From the NCBI RefSeq assembly GCF_017831975.1, contig NZ_JAFDSS010000001.1, positions 3,782,001 through 3,846,000 of the forward strand: a stretch of 64,000 nt of DNA, given 5' to 3'. Both the position numbers and the translations under genes were made by a program. This document shows positions 18,668 to 27,965 of the stretch, one piece after another. Below the pieces are notes generated by a model. The model saw only the letters and a program-made list of their open reading frames with translations, did not search any database and was not told where the DNA came from. Source of the stretch: Microbacterium terrae. GTDB taxonomy: Bacteria; Actinomycetota; Actinomycetes; Actinomycetales; Microbacteriaceae. The stretch's first letter is position 1. Every line of letters starts with the position of its first letter.

Positions 18668-20113
18668 GTGATCTATCACCACCTGTTCAACCGCACGGAT
18701 CACCCCGTCGTGACCGCCGCAGTGATCGGCGCCGGCCAGTACTCGACGGCCGTGGTGACCCAGGCGGCGTACACGCCCGGACTCACGGTCCGCGTCGTCG
18801 CCGACATCAACCTCGAGAACGCGATCGGCGCCTACCTCAAGTCCGGACTCACGACCGACGACTTCGCGTATGCCGACACCGCTGAGGCCGCGCAGGCGAT
18901 CCTCGACGGCGGCGGACGTGTCGTCACCGACCGGGCCGACATCGTGGCACTCCTGCCCGCCATCGACATCGTCTGCGAAGGCACCGGCATCCCCGAGGCG
19001 AGCGCCCGCTACGCCCGCGACGCGATCGCCGCCGGCAAGCACGTCGCGATGGTCACGAAAGACACCGATGTCACCGTCGGTCCCGAGCTTCGCGCGCTCG
19101 CCGTCGAAGCCGGCGTCGTCTACACGCCCGTCGACGGCGATCAGCACGGTCTGCTCGTGCAGCTGGTGGAGTGGGCGAAGCTGGTCGGCCTCGACGTGAT
19201 CGCCGCCGGCAAGGCCACCGACGGTGAGTACATCTACGACCCCGAAGCCTCGACGGTGCGCATCCACACCGACAAGAAGATCCACGCGCCGTTCGTCGAG
19301 GAGATCACGGTTGCTCCGGAGGATCGCAAGTGGCTCGCGAAGATCCCGGAGGGGGAGTCGTTCCGCTACATCGAGGAGCGCCGCCGGATCCTCGCCCGGC
19401 TTCCGCAGCCCGGCTCGTACGACCTGTGCGAGATGGCGATCGCCGCCAACTACCTCGGCTTCGCGCCGCAGGTGGACACGCTCGAGCACGCGCCCCTCCG
19501 GATCACCGAGATCCCCGTCGCCTACGCTCTCGTCGGCGACGGCGGCATCTACGCGGCGCCCGGCGCGATCGATCTGGCGACGTGCCTGCGCACCCCCGAC
19601 GAGTCGGGACTCGGGGGCGGCGTATGGATCACCGTGCGCGCCGAGAACGAGTACTCGAACCACATCCTCACCACCAAGGGGCAGATCGCGAACGCCGATG
19701 GCACCGCGACGGTCATCTACCGCCCGTACCACCTCTGTGGAGTCGAGACCTCGGTGAGCCTCCTCGCCGCCGTGCAGCTCGGCGTCGACACGGGTGCCGA
19801 GACCTACCGTCCGCACTTCGACCTCATCAAAGTCGCCGCGCACGACATCAAGGCCGGCGACGTCTTCGGCAACGACCACAGCCCGCAGACCACGGCGCGC
19901 ATCGTCCCGGCGGCGCGCATCGCCGCAGACAACGCGGCAGCCGCGCACCTGCTCACCGGCAATCGCGCCACGCGCGACATCCCCGCCGGAACGGTCATCA
20001 CCTACGACATGGTCGAGCGCCCGGAGGCGTCGGCGCTCTGGGAGTTGCGCGAGCAGCAGGACGACCGCTTCGAGCTCGCCGAGGCTGGCCTTCCCGCCGG
20101 CGTCGCCCGCTGA
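18668..20113 (+). CDS. SAF-domain oxidoreductase of the DXR-like/homoserine dehydrogenase-like family
   Basis: A 481-aa NAD(P)H enzyme: an N-terminal Rossmann domain (AAVIGAGQYS, about 18-27), a central domain (about 150-390) and a C-terminal SAF domain (about 390-470, containing DIPAGTVITYDMVERP). This layout is that of COG4091, the family that includes the DXR-like protein of Brucella; other members sit in sugar-catabolic clusters. Beside otnK/otnC and a shared operator it probably oxidises or isomerises a tetronate or branched acid sugar. A true MEP-pathway role seems unlikely in this context. The start codon at 18668 reads IYHHLFNR. Confidence 0.82.
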   Translation: MIYHHLFNRTDHPVVTAAVIGAGQYSTAVVTQAAYTPGLTVRVVADINLENAIGAYLKSGLTTDDFAYADTAEAAQAILDGGGRVVTDRADIVALLPAIDIVCEGTGIPEASARYARDAIAAGKHVAMVTKDTDVTVGPELRALAVEAGVVYTPVDGDQHGLLVQLVEWAKLVGLDVIAAGKATDGEYIYDPEASTVRIHTDKKIHAPFVEEITVAPEDRKWLAKIPEGESFRYIEERRRILARLPQPGSYDLCEMAIAANYLGFAPQVDTLEHAPLRITEIPVAYALVGDGGIYAAPGAIDLATCLRTPDESGLGGGVWITVRAENEYSNHILTTKGQIANADGTATVIYRPYHLCGVETSVSLLAAVQLGVDTGAETYRPHFDLIKVAAHDIKAGDVFGNDHSPQTTARIVPAARIAADNAAAAHLLTGNRATRDIPAGTVITYDMVERPEASALWELREQQDDRFELAEAGLPAGVAR

Positions 20114-20157
20114 CCCGATCCCTCCCTCATCCGCGTACGTAAAGGAGCGTATTTCCT

Positions 20158-21720
20158 GTGATCACCCTGTTCGCGTGGCTCACGATCCTCGTCTTCATGA
20201 CGTTGATCATGCTCAAGCGCATCCACCCGTTCGTCGGGCTCGCCCTCGTGCCGATCGTGTTCGCCATCGTCGGCGCGTTCTTCGGCATCTTCACCGATTC
20301 GGTCGCGACCTACCTCGAGATGGCGCCCGCCGATGTGACGCTGCTCAACCAGTTCCAGGCCATTGGCGACTGGTCGCTCGACGGCATGATCCAGACGTCG
20401 AAGACGGCGTTCATGCTGCTCTTCGCCATCCTGTTCTTCTCGGTGATGCTCACCGTCGGGCTGTTCGATCCGGTGACCAAGCAGATCCTGCGGATCGCGA
20501 AGGGTGACCCCCTGAAGATCCTCGTCGGAACGGGGATCATCTCGGCGGTCGTCTCGCTCTCCGGCGACGGCACGACGACGACTCTGATCGTCTGCTCGGC
20601 CCTCATCCCGATCTACCGCAAGCTCGGCCTCAGGCTCATGGACCTCGCGGTGATCCTGATCCTGATGAACACGATCCTGAACCTGCTCCCGTGGAGCGGC
20701 CCGACGGCGCGAATGCTGGCGGTCCTCCCCGAGGTGACGGCCAACGAGATCTTGCAGGCGCTGCTGCTGCCGATGGCGCTGTCGATCGCGTTCATGCTGC
20801 TGGTGTGCGTCTACCGCGGCTTGCGCGAGCGCAAGCGACTCGGCATCTCGGAACTCACCAACGCCGAGATCGACGAGCTGATGGAGTCCCGCAAGCTCGA
20901 CAGCGGCGTCATGACCGTGACGCGCAACCGCACGATCATGACGATCAACGCCGTGCTCACCATCGGCGCGCTCACGGTGCTGATGATGGGTCTGTTCGAG
21001 CCGGTGTTCATCTTCCTCTTCGGCACGCTCATCGCGATGGCGATCAACTTCCCGGTGATCCCCGAGCTGAAGAAGTTCCTCGACTCGGTGTCGGCCGACG
21101 TGCTGGCCACCGTGATCATGGTCATCGCCGCAGGTGTGTTTATGGGCATCTTCACCAACTCGGGCATGTCGACGGCCGTCGCCAACAGCCTCGTCGACGT
21201 CTTCCCGCCGGCGTTCGGCGACTCCTGGCCGTTCGTCGTCGCGCTGGTGTCGGCCCCGGGCGGGTTCTTCATCTCGAACGACGCGTTCTTCTACGGGGTG
21301 CTGCCGGTGCTCGCCGAGGCCGGCCAGCAGTACGGGTTCTCGCAGTTCGACATGGGGTACGCCTCACTGATGGGACAGGCGTTCCACATGCTGAGCCCGC
21401 TGACGGCGTTCATCTACCTGCTGCTCAACCTCACGAAGGTCGACATGGGCGAGTGGCAGCGCAGCGCCGGCAAGTGGGCAGCGGGCATCTTCGTGATTAT
21501 GATCGGCACATCGTTCGCGACCGGAGCGATCCCGGTGCCGGTGCTCCCGGTCGGCTCGTGGCAGTTCTGGCTCGTGGTGGTGGCGTTCGTCGCCGTCGTC
21601 GCGGCGATCGTGACTCTGGTCGAGCGGCGCCGTCGCAAGCGCCGCGCGATGGCCGGCGAGTCGCCGCAGTCCGAGAAGACCGACGCGCATGACCGCGAGG
21701 AGTCCGTGCCCGCGAGCTGA
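20158..21720 (+). CDS. CitMHS-family carboxylate/proton symporter
   Basis: A 520-aa inner-membrane transporter with about twelve hydrophobic segments, resembling citrate-metal/proton symporters. Markers are GDGTTTTLIVCSALIPI, NLLPWSGPTARMLAVL and FISNDAFFYGVLPVLAEA. The GTG start follows aaaggagcg. It lies 44 bases after the SAF oxidoreductase in the same operon and under the same FadR-type promoter. The substrate is therefore more likely a sugar acid than citrate. A charged C-terminal tail extends into the cytoplasm. Confidence 0.88.
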   Translation: MITLFAWLTILVFMTLIMLKRIHPFVGLALVPIVFAIVGAFFGIFTDSVATYLEMAPADVTLLNQFQAIGDWSLDGMIQTSKTAFMLLFAILFFSVMLTVGLFDPVTKQILRIAKGDPLKILVGTGIISAVVSLSGDGTTTTLIVCSALIPIYRKLGLRLMDLAVILILMNTILNLLPWSGPTARMLAVLPEVTANEILQALLLPMALSIAFMLLVCVYRGLRERKRLGISELTNAEIDELMESRKLDSGVMTVTRNRTIMTINAVLTIGALTVLMMGLFEPVFIFLFGTLIAMAINFPVIPELKKFLDSVSADVLATVIMVIAAGVFMGIFTNSGMSTAVANSLVDVFPPAFGDSWPFVVALVSAPGGFFISNDAFFYGVLPVLAEAGQQYGFSQFDMGYASLMGQAFHMLSPLTAFIYLLLNLTKVDMGEWQRSAGKWAAGIFVIMIGTSFATGAIPVPVLPVGSWQFWLVVVAFVAVVAAIVTLVERRRRKRRAMAGESPQSEKTDAHDREESVPAS

Positions 21721-21736
21721 GCACGTGGTGAGCGGA

Positions 21737-21760
21737 GGGGTCGGCCGTCAGGCCGGCCCC
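21737..21760. terminator. Bidirectional hairpin between citM-like and photolyase genes
   Basis: GGGGTCGGCC (21737-21746), loop GTCA and GGCCGGCCCC (21751-21760) form a ten-pair stem with one G-U pair, followed by ttcg. It overlaps the stop codon of the convergent photolyase gene. The weak T tract makes strict rho-independence uncertain. Confidence 0.6.
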
Positions 21761-23118
21761 TTCGTCGCGCGCGCCGCCTGCTTCACATGCTCGTAGGCCG
21801 CGAGGGCGGCCTTGCGGGTCTCTCCGAGGTCGACGATCGGCTCGGGCGGGTTCTCGGACACGTGCTCGGGCGCCCACTCGCCGATGTACCGGCGATCGGG
21901 ATCGAACTTCTTCGCCTGCAGCTCGGGGTTGAAGACGCGGAAGTACGGTGCCGCGTCGGCGCCCGAGCCGGCGACCCACTGCCAGTTGAAGGGGTTGCTC
22001 GCGGCATCCGCGTCGACGAGCGTGTCCCAGTACCACTGCTCGCCCAGCCGCCAGTCCACGAGCAGATTCTTGATCAGGAATGACGCCGTGACCATGCGTA
22101 CGCGGTTGTGCATGAACCCGGTGGTCCACAGCTCGCGCATGCCGGCGTCGACGAGCGGCACGCCGGTGCGCCCGCGTCGCCACGCGGTCAGTGCGGCCTC
22201 GTCGAGGGGCGGCCACGGGAACGCGTCGAACTCCGGGCGCAGGTTGTCGGTCGCGAGGTCCGGGAACCGATAGAGCGTGTGCCAGGCGAACTCGCGCCAG
22301 CCGAGTTCGGAGAGGAACGCGCCGCCATGGCCGCCGGCCAGCGTCTCGCGCCACACCGTGTGCGGACTGAGCTCGCCCCACCGCAGCCGCGGCGACAGCA
22401 GCGAGGTCGCACCGGCGGCCGGTTCGTCGCGGGAGCGGTCGTAGCCGGCCAGGTCGTCGTCGAGGAACTCGCGCAGCCGCCGTCGCGCCGCGAGCTCGCC
22501 CGGCTCCCACGCGTCGCGGAGCCCGCCCGCCCAGTCGGGGTTGCGGGGGAGGAGCCCCCACGCATCCAGGTCGTCGGATGCGACGGCATCCGTCGCTCCC
22601 GATACGTGCCGCGGCTCCGCCAGCGGCGTGCGGGGCGCCGGCCCGGCGAGGCAGGCGCGCCAGAACGGCGTGTAGACCGAGAAGGGCGTGCCGGCGCCGG
22701 TGGTCACGGTCCAGGGCTCGAACAGGACGGATGCCGCGAACGAGCGCACTTCGATGCCGCGGTCGCGCAGCGACGCCTTGAGTGCCGTGTCGATCGCCCG
22801 CTCCGGCCCGCCGTAGCGCCGGTTCCAGAAGACCGCGCCGGCACCGGCATCCGTCACCGTCTCGGCGACCACCCGCTCGGCAGGGCCCAGGCGTAGCACG
22901 AGCGCGGCGCCGCGGTCGCGCAGGCGCTCGTCGAGGGAGGCGAGCGAGTGGTGCAGCCACCACCGCGCCGCGCCGCCGAGCGGGCGCATACCGGGCGACT
23001 CCTCGTCGAGCACGAAGAGCACGAGGAGGGGCTCGCCGCGATCGACGGCTGCGCGCAGAGCCGGGTTGTCGGCCAGGCGCAGGTCGTCGCGCAGCCACAC
23101 GATGCTCGGGCCGGTCAT
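21748..23118 (-). CDS. phr: Deoxyribodipyrimidine photo-lyase
   Basis: Light-driven repair enzyme for cyclobutane pyrimidine dimers, binding FAD plus an antenna chromophore. The 456-aa protein starts SIVWLRDDLRLADNPAL, the photolyase N-terminal signature. Its C-terminal FAD domain contains LGWREFAWHTLYR, MRELWTTGFMHNRVRMVTASFLIKN (in part) and NPFNWQWVAGSGADAAPYFR. The length and motifs fit class I CPD photolyase. Single gene, convergent with the transporter gene. Confidence 0.96.
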   Translation of the reverse strand: MTGPSIVWLRDDLRLADNPALRAAVDRGEPLLVLFVLDEESPGMRPLGGAARWWLHHSLASLDERLRDRGAALVLRLGPAERVVAETVTDAGAGAVFWNRRYGGPERAIDTALKASLRDRGIEVRSFAASVLFEPWTVTTGAGTPFSVYTPFWRACLAGPAPRTPLAEPRHVSGATDAVASDDLDAWGLLPRNPDWAGGLRDAWEPGELAARRRLREFLDDDLAGYDRSRDEPAAGATSLLSPRLRWGELSPHTVWRETLAGGHGGAFLSELGWREFAWHTLYRFPDLATDNLRPEFDAFPWPPLDEAALTAWRRGRTGVPLVDAGMRELWTTGFMHNRVRMVTASFLIKNLLVDWRLGEQWYWDTLVDADAASNPFNWQWVAGSGADAAPYFRVFNPELQAKKFDPDRRYIGEWAPEHVSENPPEPIVDLGETRKAALAAYEHVKQAARATKGPA

Positions 23119-23149
23119 CGTTCCATCCTGCCCCGCACCGCCGTGCCGG

Positions 23150-24148
23150 TCACAGCCCCGACAGGTCGTGCCCCTTCGGCACCGCGATGATCAGCGCACC
23201 CGCCTCGACGCGGGTCGTGACCCGCACGGCCTCGCCGAACTCGTCGCCGTCGAGCTGCACCGGCTGCGCCTCGTTCGTGGCGATCTCGATGCCGGCACCG
23301 CGCGAGTAGCGGATCGCGTTGTCCTTGGTACGCAGCGACAGGGCGCGGCGGCCGGCGCGGAAGCGGCGCAGCACCGAGTTGTCCCACGCGACGCGGCGCC
23401 AGATGAAGATCCACCCGAGCGGTCCCTTGGGCTGGAAGATCACGATGTCGAGGGCGCCGTCGACGATGGATGCCTCGGGGATGAGGTCGAGCCCGGCGGG
23501 GAGCTTGCCGCAGTTGGCGAACAGCACGCTCTGCACCTTGGCCGAGTGCAGGCGGTGCCCGGGCAGCTCGTACATGACGCGGAAGGGCTTTGCGCCGGGG
23601 AGCGACCGCGCCGCGCCGTCGACGTACGCCACCCAGCCGACCTGCTTCTTCAGCTGCGGGTTCGTGTTGGCGATCATCGCGGCATCCAGGCCGATGCCGC
23701 CCATCACCACGAACGCGCGGTCCTCGCTCGTGCCGTCGGCGCGCGCGAGCGTCGACCAGCCGATGTCCATCGGCACGGTGTCGCCGGTGAACGCCGCGGT
23801 CACCATCGCGTCGGGCGAGGTGAGGGGGAGCCTGAGGTTGCGGGCGAGCAGGTTGCCGGTGCCGCTCGGCACGATCGACAGGGGCACGCCCGATCCGCTC
23901 ATCGCCTCGGAGACCGCCCGCACGGTGCCGTCGCCGCCGGCGACGAGCACGATGTCTGCGCCCGCCTCGAGGGCTTCGCGGGTCACGCCGTCGCCGAGGT
24001 CTTCGGGGGTCGTCTCGTAGAAGTGCGGAGCGCCCCACCCGGCAGCCGCGGCGGCCTGCTCGACCGTGGCGCGCAGCTTCGGGCCGTCGGCCTTGATCGG
24101 GTTGTAGACGAGCGCAGCCCGCTTGGAGGCCGTGGCTTCGTCTGTCAT
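23150..24148 (-). CDS. Diacylglycerol/lipid kinase-family protein
   Basis: A 332-aa protein of the DagK/YegS lipid kinase fold. Seen are the N-terminal ALVYNPIKADG, the nucleotide-binding ADIVLVAGGDGTVRAVSEA and IVPSGTGNLLARNLRLPL, and the C-terminal ALDIVIFQPKGPLGW and VQLDGDEFG. It probably phosphorylates a membrane diacylglycerol-type lipid. The ATG at 24148 is favoured because TATCGT lies just six bases upstream, giving a leaderless start; a GTG two codons earlier would be within that spacing. Confidence 0.9.
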   Translation of the reverse strand: MTDEATASKRAALVYNPIKADGPKLRATVEQAAAAAGWGAPHFYETTPEDLGDGVTREALEAGADIVLVAGGDGTVRAVSEAMSGSGVPLSIVPSGTGNLLARNLRLPLTSPDAMVTAAFTGDTVPMDIGWSTLARADGTSEDRAFVVMGGIGLDAAMIANTNPQLKKQVGWVAYVDGAARSLPGAKPFRVMYELPGHRLHSAKVQSVLFANCGKLPAGLDLIPEASIVDGALDIVIFQPKGPLGWIFIWRRVAWDNSVLRRFRAGRRALSLRTKDNAIRYSRGAGIEIATNEAQPVQLDGDEFGEAVRVTTRVEAGALIIAVPKGHDLSGL

Positions 24149-24225
24149 GGTCACACGATAGCCGCAGGCGGTGAACCCCGGCGCCCCGGGCGAACGGTTC
24201 CGGATGCTGCGCCCGAAGCCGCGAC

Positions 24226-24240
24226 TAAGCTTGCAGGGTG
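24226..24240 (+). promoter_or_regulatory. Leaderless promoter of serS
   Basis: TAAGCT (24226-24231) precedes the GTG at 24238 by six bases, and no Shine-Dalgarno sequence is seen. This fixes the serS start and divides the divergent lipid-kinase and serS units. Confidence 0.6.
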
Positions 24241-25512
24241 ATCGATCCCGTGCTCCTCCGCGATGAACCTGAGCTTCTCAAGCGCTCCCAGGTGGCGCGA
24301 GGGGAGTCGCCCGACACCGTCGACGCCGCCCTCGACGCAGACCGTGCCCGCCGCGCCGCCATCACTGCGTTCGAAGAGCTGCGCGCAGCCCAGAACGCGC
24401 ACGGCAAGCGGGTGGCCCAGGCGCCCAAAGACGAGAAGGCCGCGCTCGTCGCCGAGGCCAAGCAGTTGAGCGAGCAGGTCAAGGCCGCCCAGCACGCGGT
24501 CACCGCGGCCGAGGAGGCGGCATCCGTCGCCCTGTCGAAGATCGAGAACGTCGTGATCGACGGCGTGCCCGCCGGCGGGGAGGACGATTTCGTCACCCTC
24601 CGCACGCACGGCGAGACGCCCACCTTCGACTTCGAGCCGCGCGACCACCTCGCGCTCGGCGAGATCCTCGACGCGATCGACATGGAGCGCGGCACCAAGG
24701 TCTCGGGAAGCCGCTTCTACTTCCTCAAGGGCATCGGCGCGCGACTCGAGCTCGCCCTCATGAGCCTCGCTCTCGACCGCGCGCTGCAGGCCGGGTTCAT
24801 CCCGCTCATCCCGCCGACGCTCGTTCGCCCCGAGGTGATGCGGGGCACCGGGTTCCTCGGTCAGCACGCAGCCGAGGTCTACCACCTCGAAGAAGACGAC
24901 CTGTACCTCGTCGGCACCAGCGAGGTGCCCCTCGCCGGCTACCACATGGACGAGATCCTCGACCTCGGGAAGGGCGCGAAGCGCTACGCCGGCTGGTCGA
25001 CCTGCTACCGCCGCGAGGCGGGGTCGTACGGCAAGGACACCCGCGGCATCATCCGCGTGCACCAGTTCAACAAGCTCGAGATGTTCGTCTACACGACCGC
25101 GGAGGATGCCGAGGCCGAGCACCTGCGGCTGGTGGCGCTGCAGGAGGCGATGCTCCAGGATCTCGGTCTCAGCTACCGCGTGATCGACGTCGCCGCCGGC
25201 GACCTCGGCTCGAGCGCCGCCCGCAAGTACGACGTCGAGGCCTGGGTGCCCACGCAGGGCGCGTACCGCGAGCTCACCTCGACCTCGAACTGCACCACCT
25301 ACCAGGCCCGCCGCCTCGACATCCGCCACCGGCTCCCCGCCGACCAGGGCGGCAAGACGCAGCACGTCGCCACCCTCAACGGCACCCTCGCGACCACCCG
25401 CTGGATCGTCGCGCTCCTCGAGACGCACCAGCGCGCCGACGGCTCGGTGGTCGTGCCCGAGGTGCTGCGCCCCTACCTCGGCGGCCTCGAGGTCATGGAG
25501 CCGATCGCGTGA
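24238..25512 (+). CDS. serS: Seryl-tRNA synthetase
   Basis: Charges tRNA-Ser with serine; two tRNA-Ser genes lie a few kilobases downstream. The 424-aa protein has the N-terminal antiparallel coiled coil (about 25-105). The class II core carries [16 protein letters not shown], the motif 2 region [18 protein letters not shown] and motif 3 within [30 protein letters not shown] contains the serine/ATP-binding Cys. Length is normal. The stop overlaps the next GTG by four bases. Confidence 0.98.
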   Translation: MIDPVLLRDEPELLKRSQVARGESPDTVDAALDADRARRAAITAFEELRAAQNAHGKRVAQAPKDEKAALVAEAKQLSEQVKAAQHAVTAAEEAASVALSKIENVVIDGVPAGGEDDFVTLRTHGETPTFDFEPRDHLALGEILDAIDMERGTKVSGSRFYFLKGIGARLELALMSLALDRALQAGFIPLIPPTLVRPEVMRGTGFLGQHAAEVYHLEEDDLYLVGTSEVPLAGYHMDEILDLGKGAKRYAGWSTCYRREAGSYGKDTRGIIRVHQFNKLEMFVYTTAEDAEAEHLRLVALQEAMLQDLGLSYRVIDVAAGDLGSSAARKYDVEAWVPTQGAYRELTSTSNCTTYQARRLDIRHRLPADQGGKTQHVATLNGTLATTRWIVALLETHQRADGSVVVPEVLRPYLGGLEVMEPIA

Positions 25513-26417
25513 GCGAAGCGCACCTGCCGCCGACGGGCTCCATCAAGGTCGTGAAGCCTGCGAAGGCCGCGAAGCTCGTCGAGCAGGTCGCGCGCGACAC
25601 CGAGGAGGCGCCGGCGGTCGTCGAGCGCCTGCTGATCGTGCTCGACATCGACGGCACCGTGCTGCTCGAAGACGAGTCGCTGAGCCCCGGCGTCGTCGAA
25701 GCCGTGGAGCACGCCCACCGCACCGGCCACGAGGTGATGATCGCCACCGGCCGCAGCTGGGAGGGCACGCACGAGATCCTCCGCGCCCTGCAGATCGCCC
25801 CCGAGTTCGTCGTCTGCTCGAACGGCGCCGTCGTGCTCAAGCGCATCGACGCGACCGACCTGTCGTACGAGCGGTGGCACGTCGAGACGTTCGACCCCGC
25901 CGAGGTGCTGACGCTGCTCAAGGAGCACCTTCCCGACGCGCGCTACCTCGTCGAGCTCCCCGACGGGCACCGCCTGTTCACCGAGCACCTCGACGACTGG
26001 AACCTCACCCGCGCCGACCGCGTGCCGTTCGAGGAACTCGCGAAGGCGCCGGTCTGCCGCGTGGTCGTCGTCGCGCCCGAGAAGGGCGAGGGCGACTTCG
26101 TCGAGCTCGTCTCGCGCATCGGCCTGCACCAGGTCTCATACGCGGTCGGCTGGACCGCGTGGCTCGACATCGCCCCGCTGGGCGTCGACAAGAGCACCGG
26201 CCTCGAGCGGGTGCGCACCGAGCTCGGCATCGACCCCGCGCACGTGCTCGTGATCGGCGACGGCCGCAACGACCTCGGAATGTTCGCGTGGGCCCGGCAG
26301 AACGGCGGACGTGCCGTCGCGATGAAGCAGGGCCCGCAGGAAGTGCGGGATGCCGCGACCGAGGTGACGGCATCCGTCCACGAGGGCGGCGTCGCCGCGG
26401 TGCTCCGCAGCCTCTGA
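25509..26417 (+). CDS. HAD-family hydrolase (Cof-type phosphatase)
   Basis: A 302-aa cytoplasmic phosphatase-like protein. The nucleophile motif LDIDGTVL lies near residue 45, the second motif IATGRSW follows, and [14 protein letters not shown] supplies the late acidic ligands. The large cap between them is of the Cof/SPP type, so sugar phosphates or similar metabolites are likely substrates. The first 35 residues are an extra charged N-terminus. GTGA overlap with serS indicates coupled translation. Confidence 0.88.
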   Translation: MSEAHLPPTGSIKVVKPAKAAKLVEQVARDTEEAPAVVERLLIVLDIDGTVLLEDESLSPGVVEAVEHAHRTGHEVMIATGRSWEGTHEILRALQIAPEFVVCSNGAVVLKRIDATDLSYERWHVETFDPAEVLTLLKEHLPDARYLVELPDGHRLFTEHLDDWNLTRADRVPFEELAKAPVCRVVVVAPEKGEGDFVELVSRIGLHQVSYAVGWTAWLDIAPLGVDKSTGLERVRTELGIDPAHVLVIGDGRNDLGMFAWARQNGGRAVAMKQGPQEVRDAATEVTASVHEGGVAAVLRSL

Positions 26418-26486
26418 CGGCTCGCACTTCGCGTATCCAGGGCATCCACAGATGCCGCTGGAAGAATCTTCTGCGGAGCCGTCGGC

Positions 26487-26492
26487 TAGACT
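26487..26492 (+). promoter_or_regulatory. Probable -10 box for tRNA-Ser(TGA)
   Basis: TAGACT at 26487-26492 lies 43 bases upstream of the tRNA. A weak TTCTGC at 26469-26474 is too close for an ideal -35, so only the -10 is proposed. Confidence 0.35.
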
Positions 26493-26535
26493 CGACGCCT
26501 GATCGACGGATGCCACCTCGCGCGGCATCCGATCG

Positions 26536-26620
26536 GGAGGGTTGTCCGAGCGGCCGATGGACCTGGTCTTGAAAACCAGTGGGCAGCAATGTCCCGTGGG
26601 TTCGAATCCCACACCCTCCG
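26536..26620 (+). tRNA. tRNA-Ser, anticodon TGA
   Basis: The acceptor arm GGAGGGT (26536-26542) pairs with ACCCTCC (26613-26619), and the discriminator is G. The anticodon stem CTGGT/ACCAG encloses loop CTTGAAA, with anticodon TGA at 26570-26572. A long variable arm (about gggcagcaatgtccc) is the class II feature expected for serine. The T arm holds GTTCGAATC. CCA is not encoded. Confidence 0.97.
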
Positions 26621-26675
26621 CGACAGCATCACGTCGAGGAGACTCCAGAACCGGAAGAACCCCGAGAGGATGCGA

Positions 26676-27965
26676 GTGAGCGCACACAAGCCCGCCACAC
26701 GTGGCCGCCGCACGGTGGCGCGCCACGGCGAGCTGTCGTCGCCGCATCCGGTCTCGCTGATCCTCAAGGTGATCGGCGTCGTGCTCGCCGTGGTCATGGT
26801 GTCGGGCGCCGGCGTCGCGGCGTATGCCGCGTACGACCTCACCTCCGGGCTCACCGAAGACGCGATCGCGCTCGAGGGGCAAGACGCGGTTCCGCCCGAC
26901 ATCGGCGCGATCGAGGGCGGCGTGAATCTCTTCCTCGCGGGGACGGATGCCTGTGAGCCCGAGTACGCCGATCTGTTCGGCGACCGGTGCACCGGCGCCG
27001 ACGCGGGCGGTGAGCTCAACGACGTGAACATGCTCGTGCACATCTCGGATGAGCCGCGGCGCGTGACGGTCGTGTCGTTCCCGCGCGACCTCATGGTGTC
27101 GATCCCCGAGTGCACCCGCGAAGACGGCTCGACCAGCGCGGCGATGGACTACCAGCCGCTCAACACCGCGTTCACCGTCGGCGGCCTCAACTGCGTGGTC
27201 AAGACGATCTCGCAGCTGAGCGGCATGAACATCCCGTTCGCGGCGAAGGTGACCTGGGGCGGTGTGATCGAGATCACCGACGCGATCGGCGGCGTCGAGG
27301 TGTGCCTGGCCTCGGGCATCAAGGACCCGTACACGGGCATCGACTGGCCGGCCGGCAACCGTGAGATCTCGGGGATGGATGCGCTGCAGTTCCTGCGCAC
27401 GCGCCACGGCGTCGGCGACGGTTCCGACCTCGGCCGCATCGCGAACCAACAGCAGTACATGTCGCGTCTCGCACGCAAGCTCATCAGCGACGAGGTGCTC
27501 GCCGATCCCGCGACGCTGTACCGGCTCGCCACGACAGCGGTCGACAACGTCACCCCCAGCCAGTCGCTGACCAACCCGCTCACCCTCGTGCAGATCGCGC
27601 TCGCCGTGAAGAACGTGCCGTTCGACGAGATCGTGTTCGCCCAGTACCCGGTCGCCGAAGACCCGTGGGATGCGAACAAGGTCGTTCCCGACGAGGCCGC
27701 GGCCGACGAGCTGTGGTCGGCGCTCGCAGCGAACGAACCGGTCGAGCTCAGCGGCGAGATAGGCTCCAACGGCGGGGTCGTCGCAGGCGATGACACCGAA
27801 GCGGATGCCGGCGACACCGAGGCGACCGCGACCCCCACCCCCGAAGCCACGGGCGAGGCGACCGCCGCGCCGACCGAGGAGACGATCGAGCTGCCCAGTT
27901 CCATCACCGGGTCCACCGCGGCCCAGTCGACCTGCTCCAACGGCAACCTCCGCGGTTCCGACTGA
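26676..27965 (+). CDS. LytR-CpsA-Psr (LCP) family ligase 1
   Basis: Membrane-anchored enzyme of 429 aa predicted to transfer an undecaprenyl-linked glycopolymer to peptidoglycan. A single membrane segment lies at about 27-53. The LCP domain outside shows LNDVNMLVHIS, VVSFPRDLMVSIP and FLRTRHGVGDGSDLGRIANQQ, including the Arg residues that bind pyrophosphate. A Thr/Pro/Glu-rich tail leads to a Cys-containing end (STCSNGN). GTG at 26676 is chosen because gagagg ends six bases before it; the ATG at 26670 directly abuts that site. The next LCP gene overlaps by one base. Confidence 0.92.
   Translation: MSAHKPATRGRRTVARHGELSSPHPVSLILKVIGVVLAVVMVSGAGVAAYAAYDLTSGLTEDAIALEGQDAVPPDIGAIEGGVNLFLAGTDACEPEYADLFGDRCTGADAGGELNDVNMLVHISDEPRRVTVVSFPRDLMVSIPECTREDGSTSAAMDYQPLNTAFTVGGLNCVVKTISQLSGMNIPFAAKVTWGGVIEITDAIGGVEVCLASGIKDPYTGIDWPAGNREISGMDALQFLRTRHGVGDGSDLGRIANQQQYMSRLARKLISDEVLADPATLYRLATTAVDNVTPSQSLTNPLTLVQIALAVKNVPFDEIVFAQYPVAEDPWDANKVVPDEAAADELWSALAANEPVELSGEIGSNGGVVAGDDTEADAGDTEATATPTPEATGEATAAPTEETIELPSSITGSTAAQSTCSNGNLRGSD

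Noticed and set aside
18521..19948. Minus-strand open frame of 475 codons
   Set aside because: It is opposite the SAF oxidoreductase gene and has no recognisable motif.
18668..20113. Homoserine dehydrogenase of amino-acid synthesis
   Set aside because: The SAF domain and the acid-sugar neighbourhood indicate the DXR-like/COG4091 group, not Hom.
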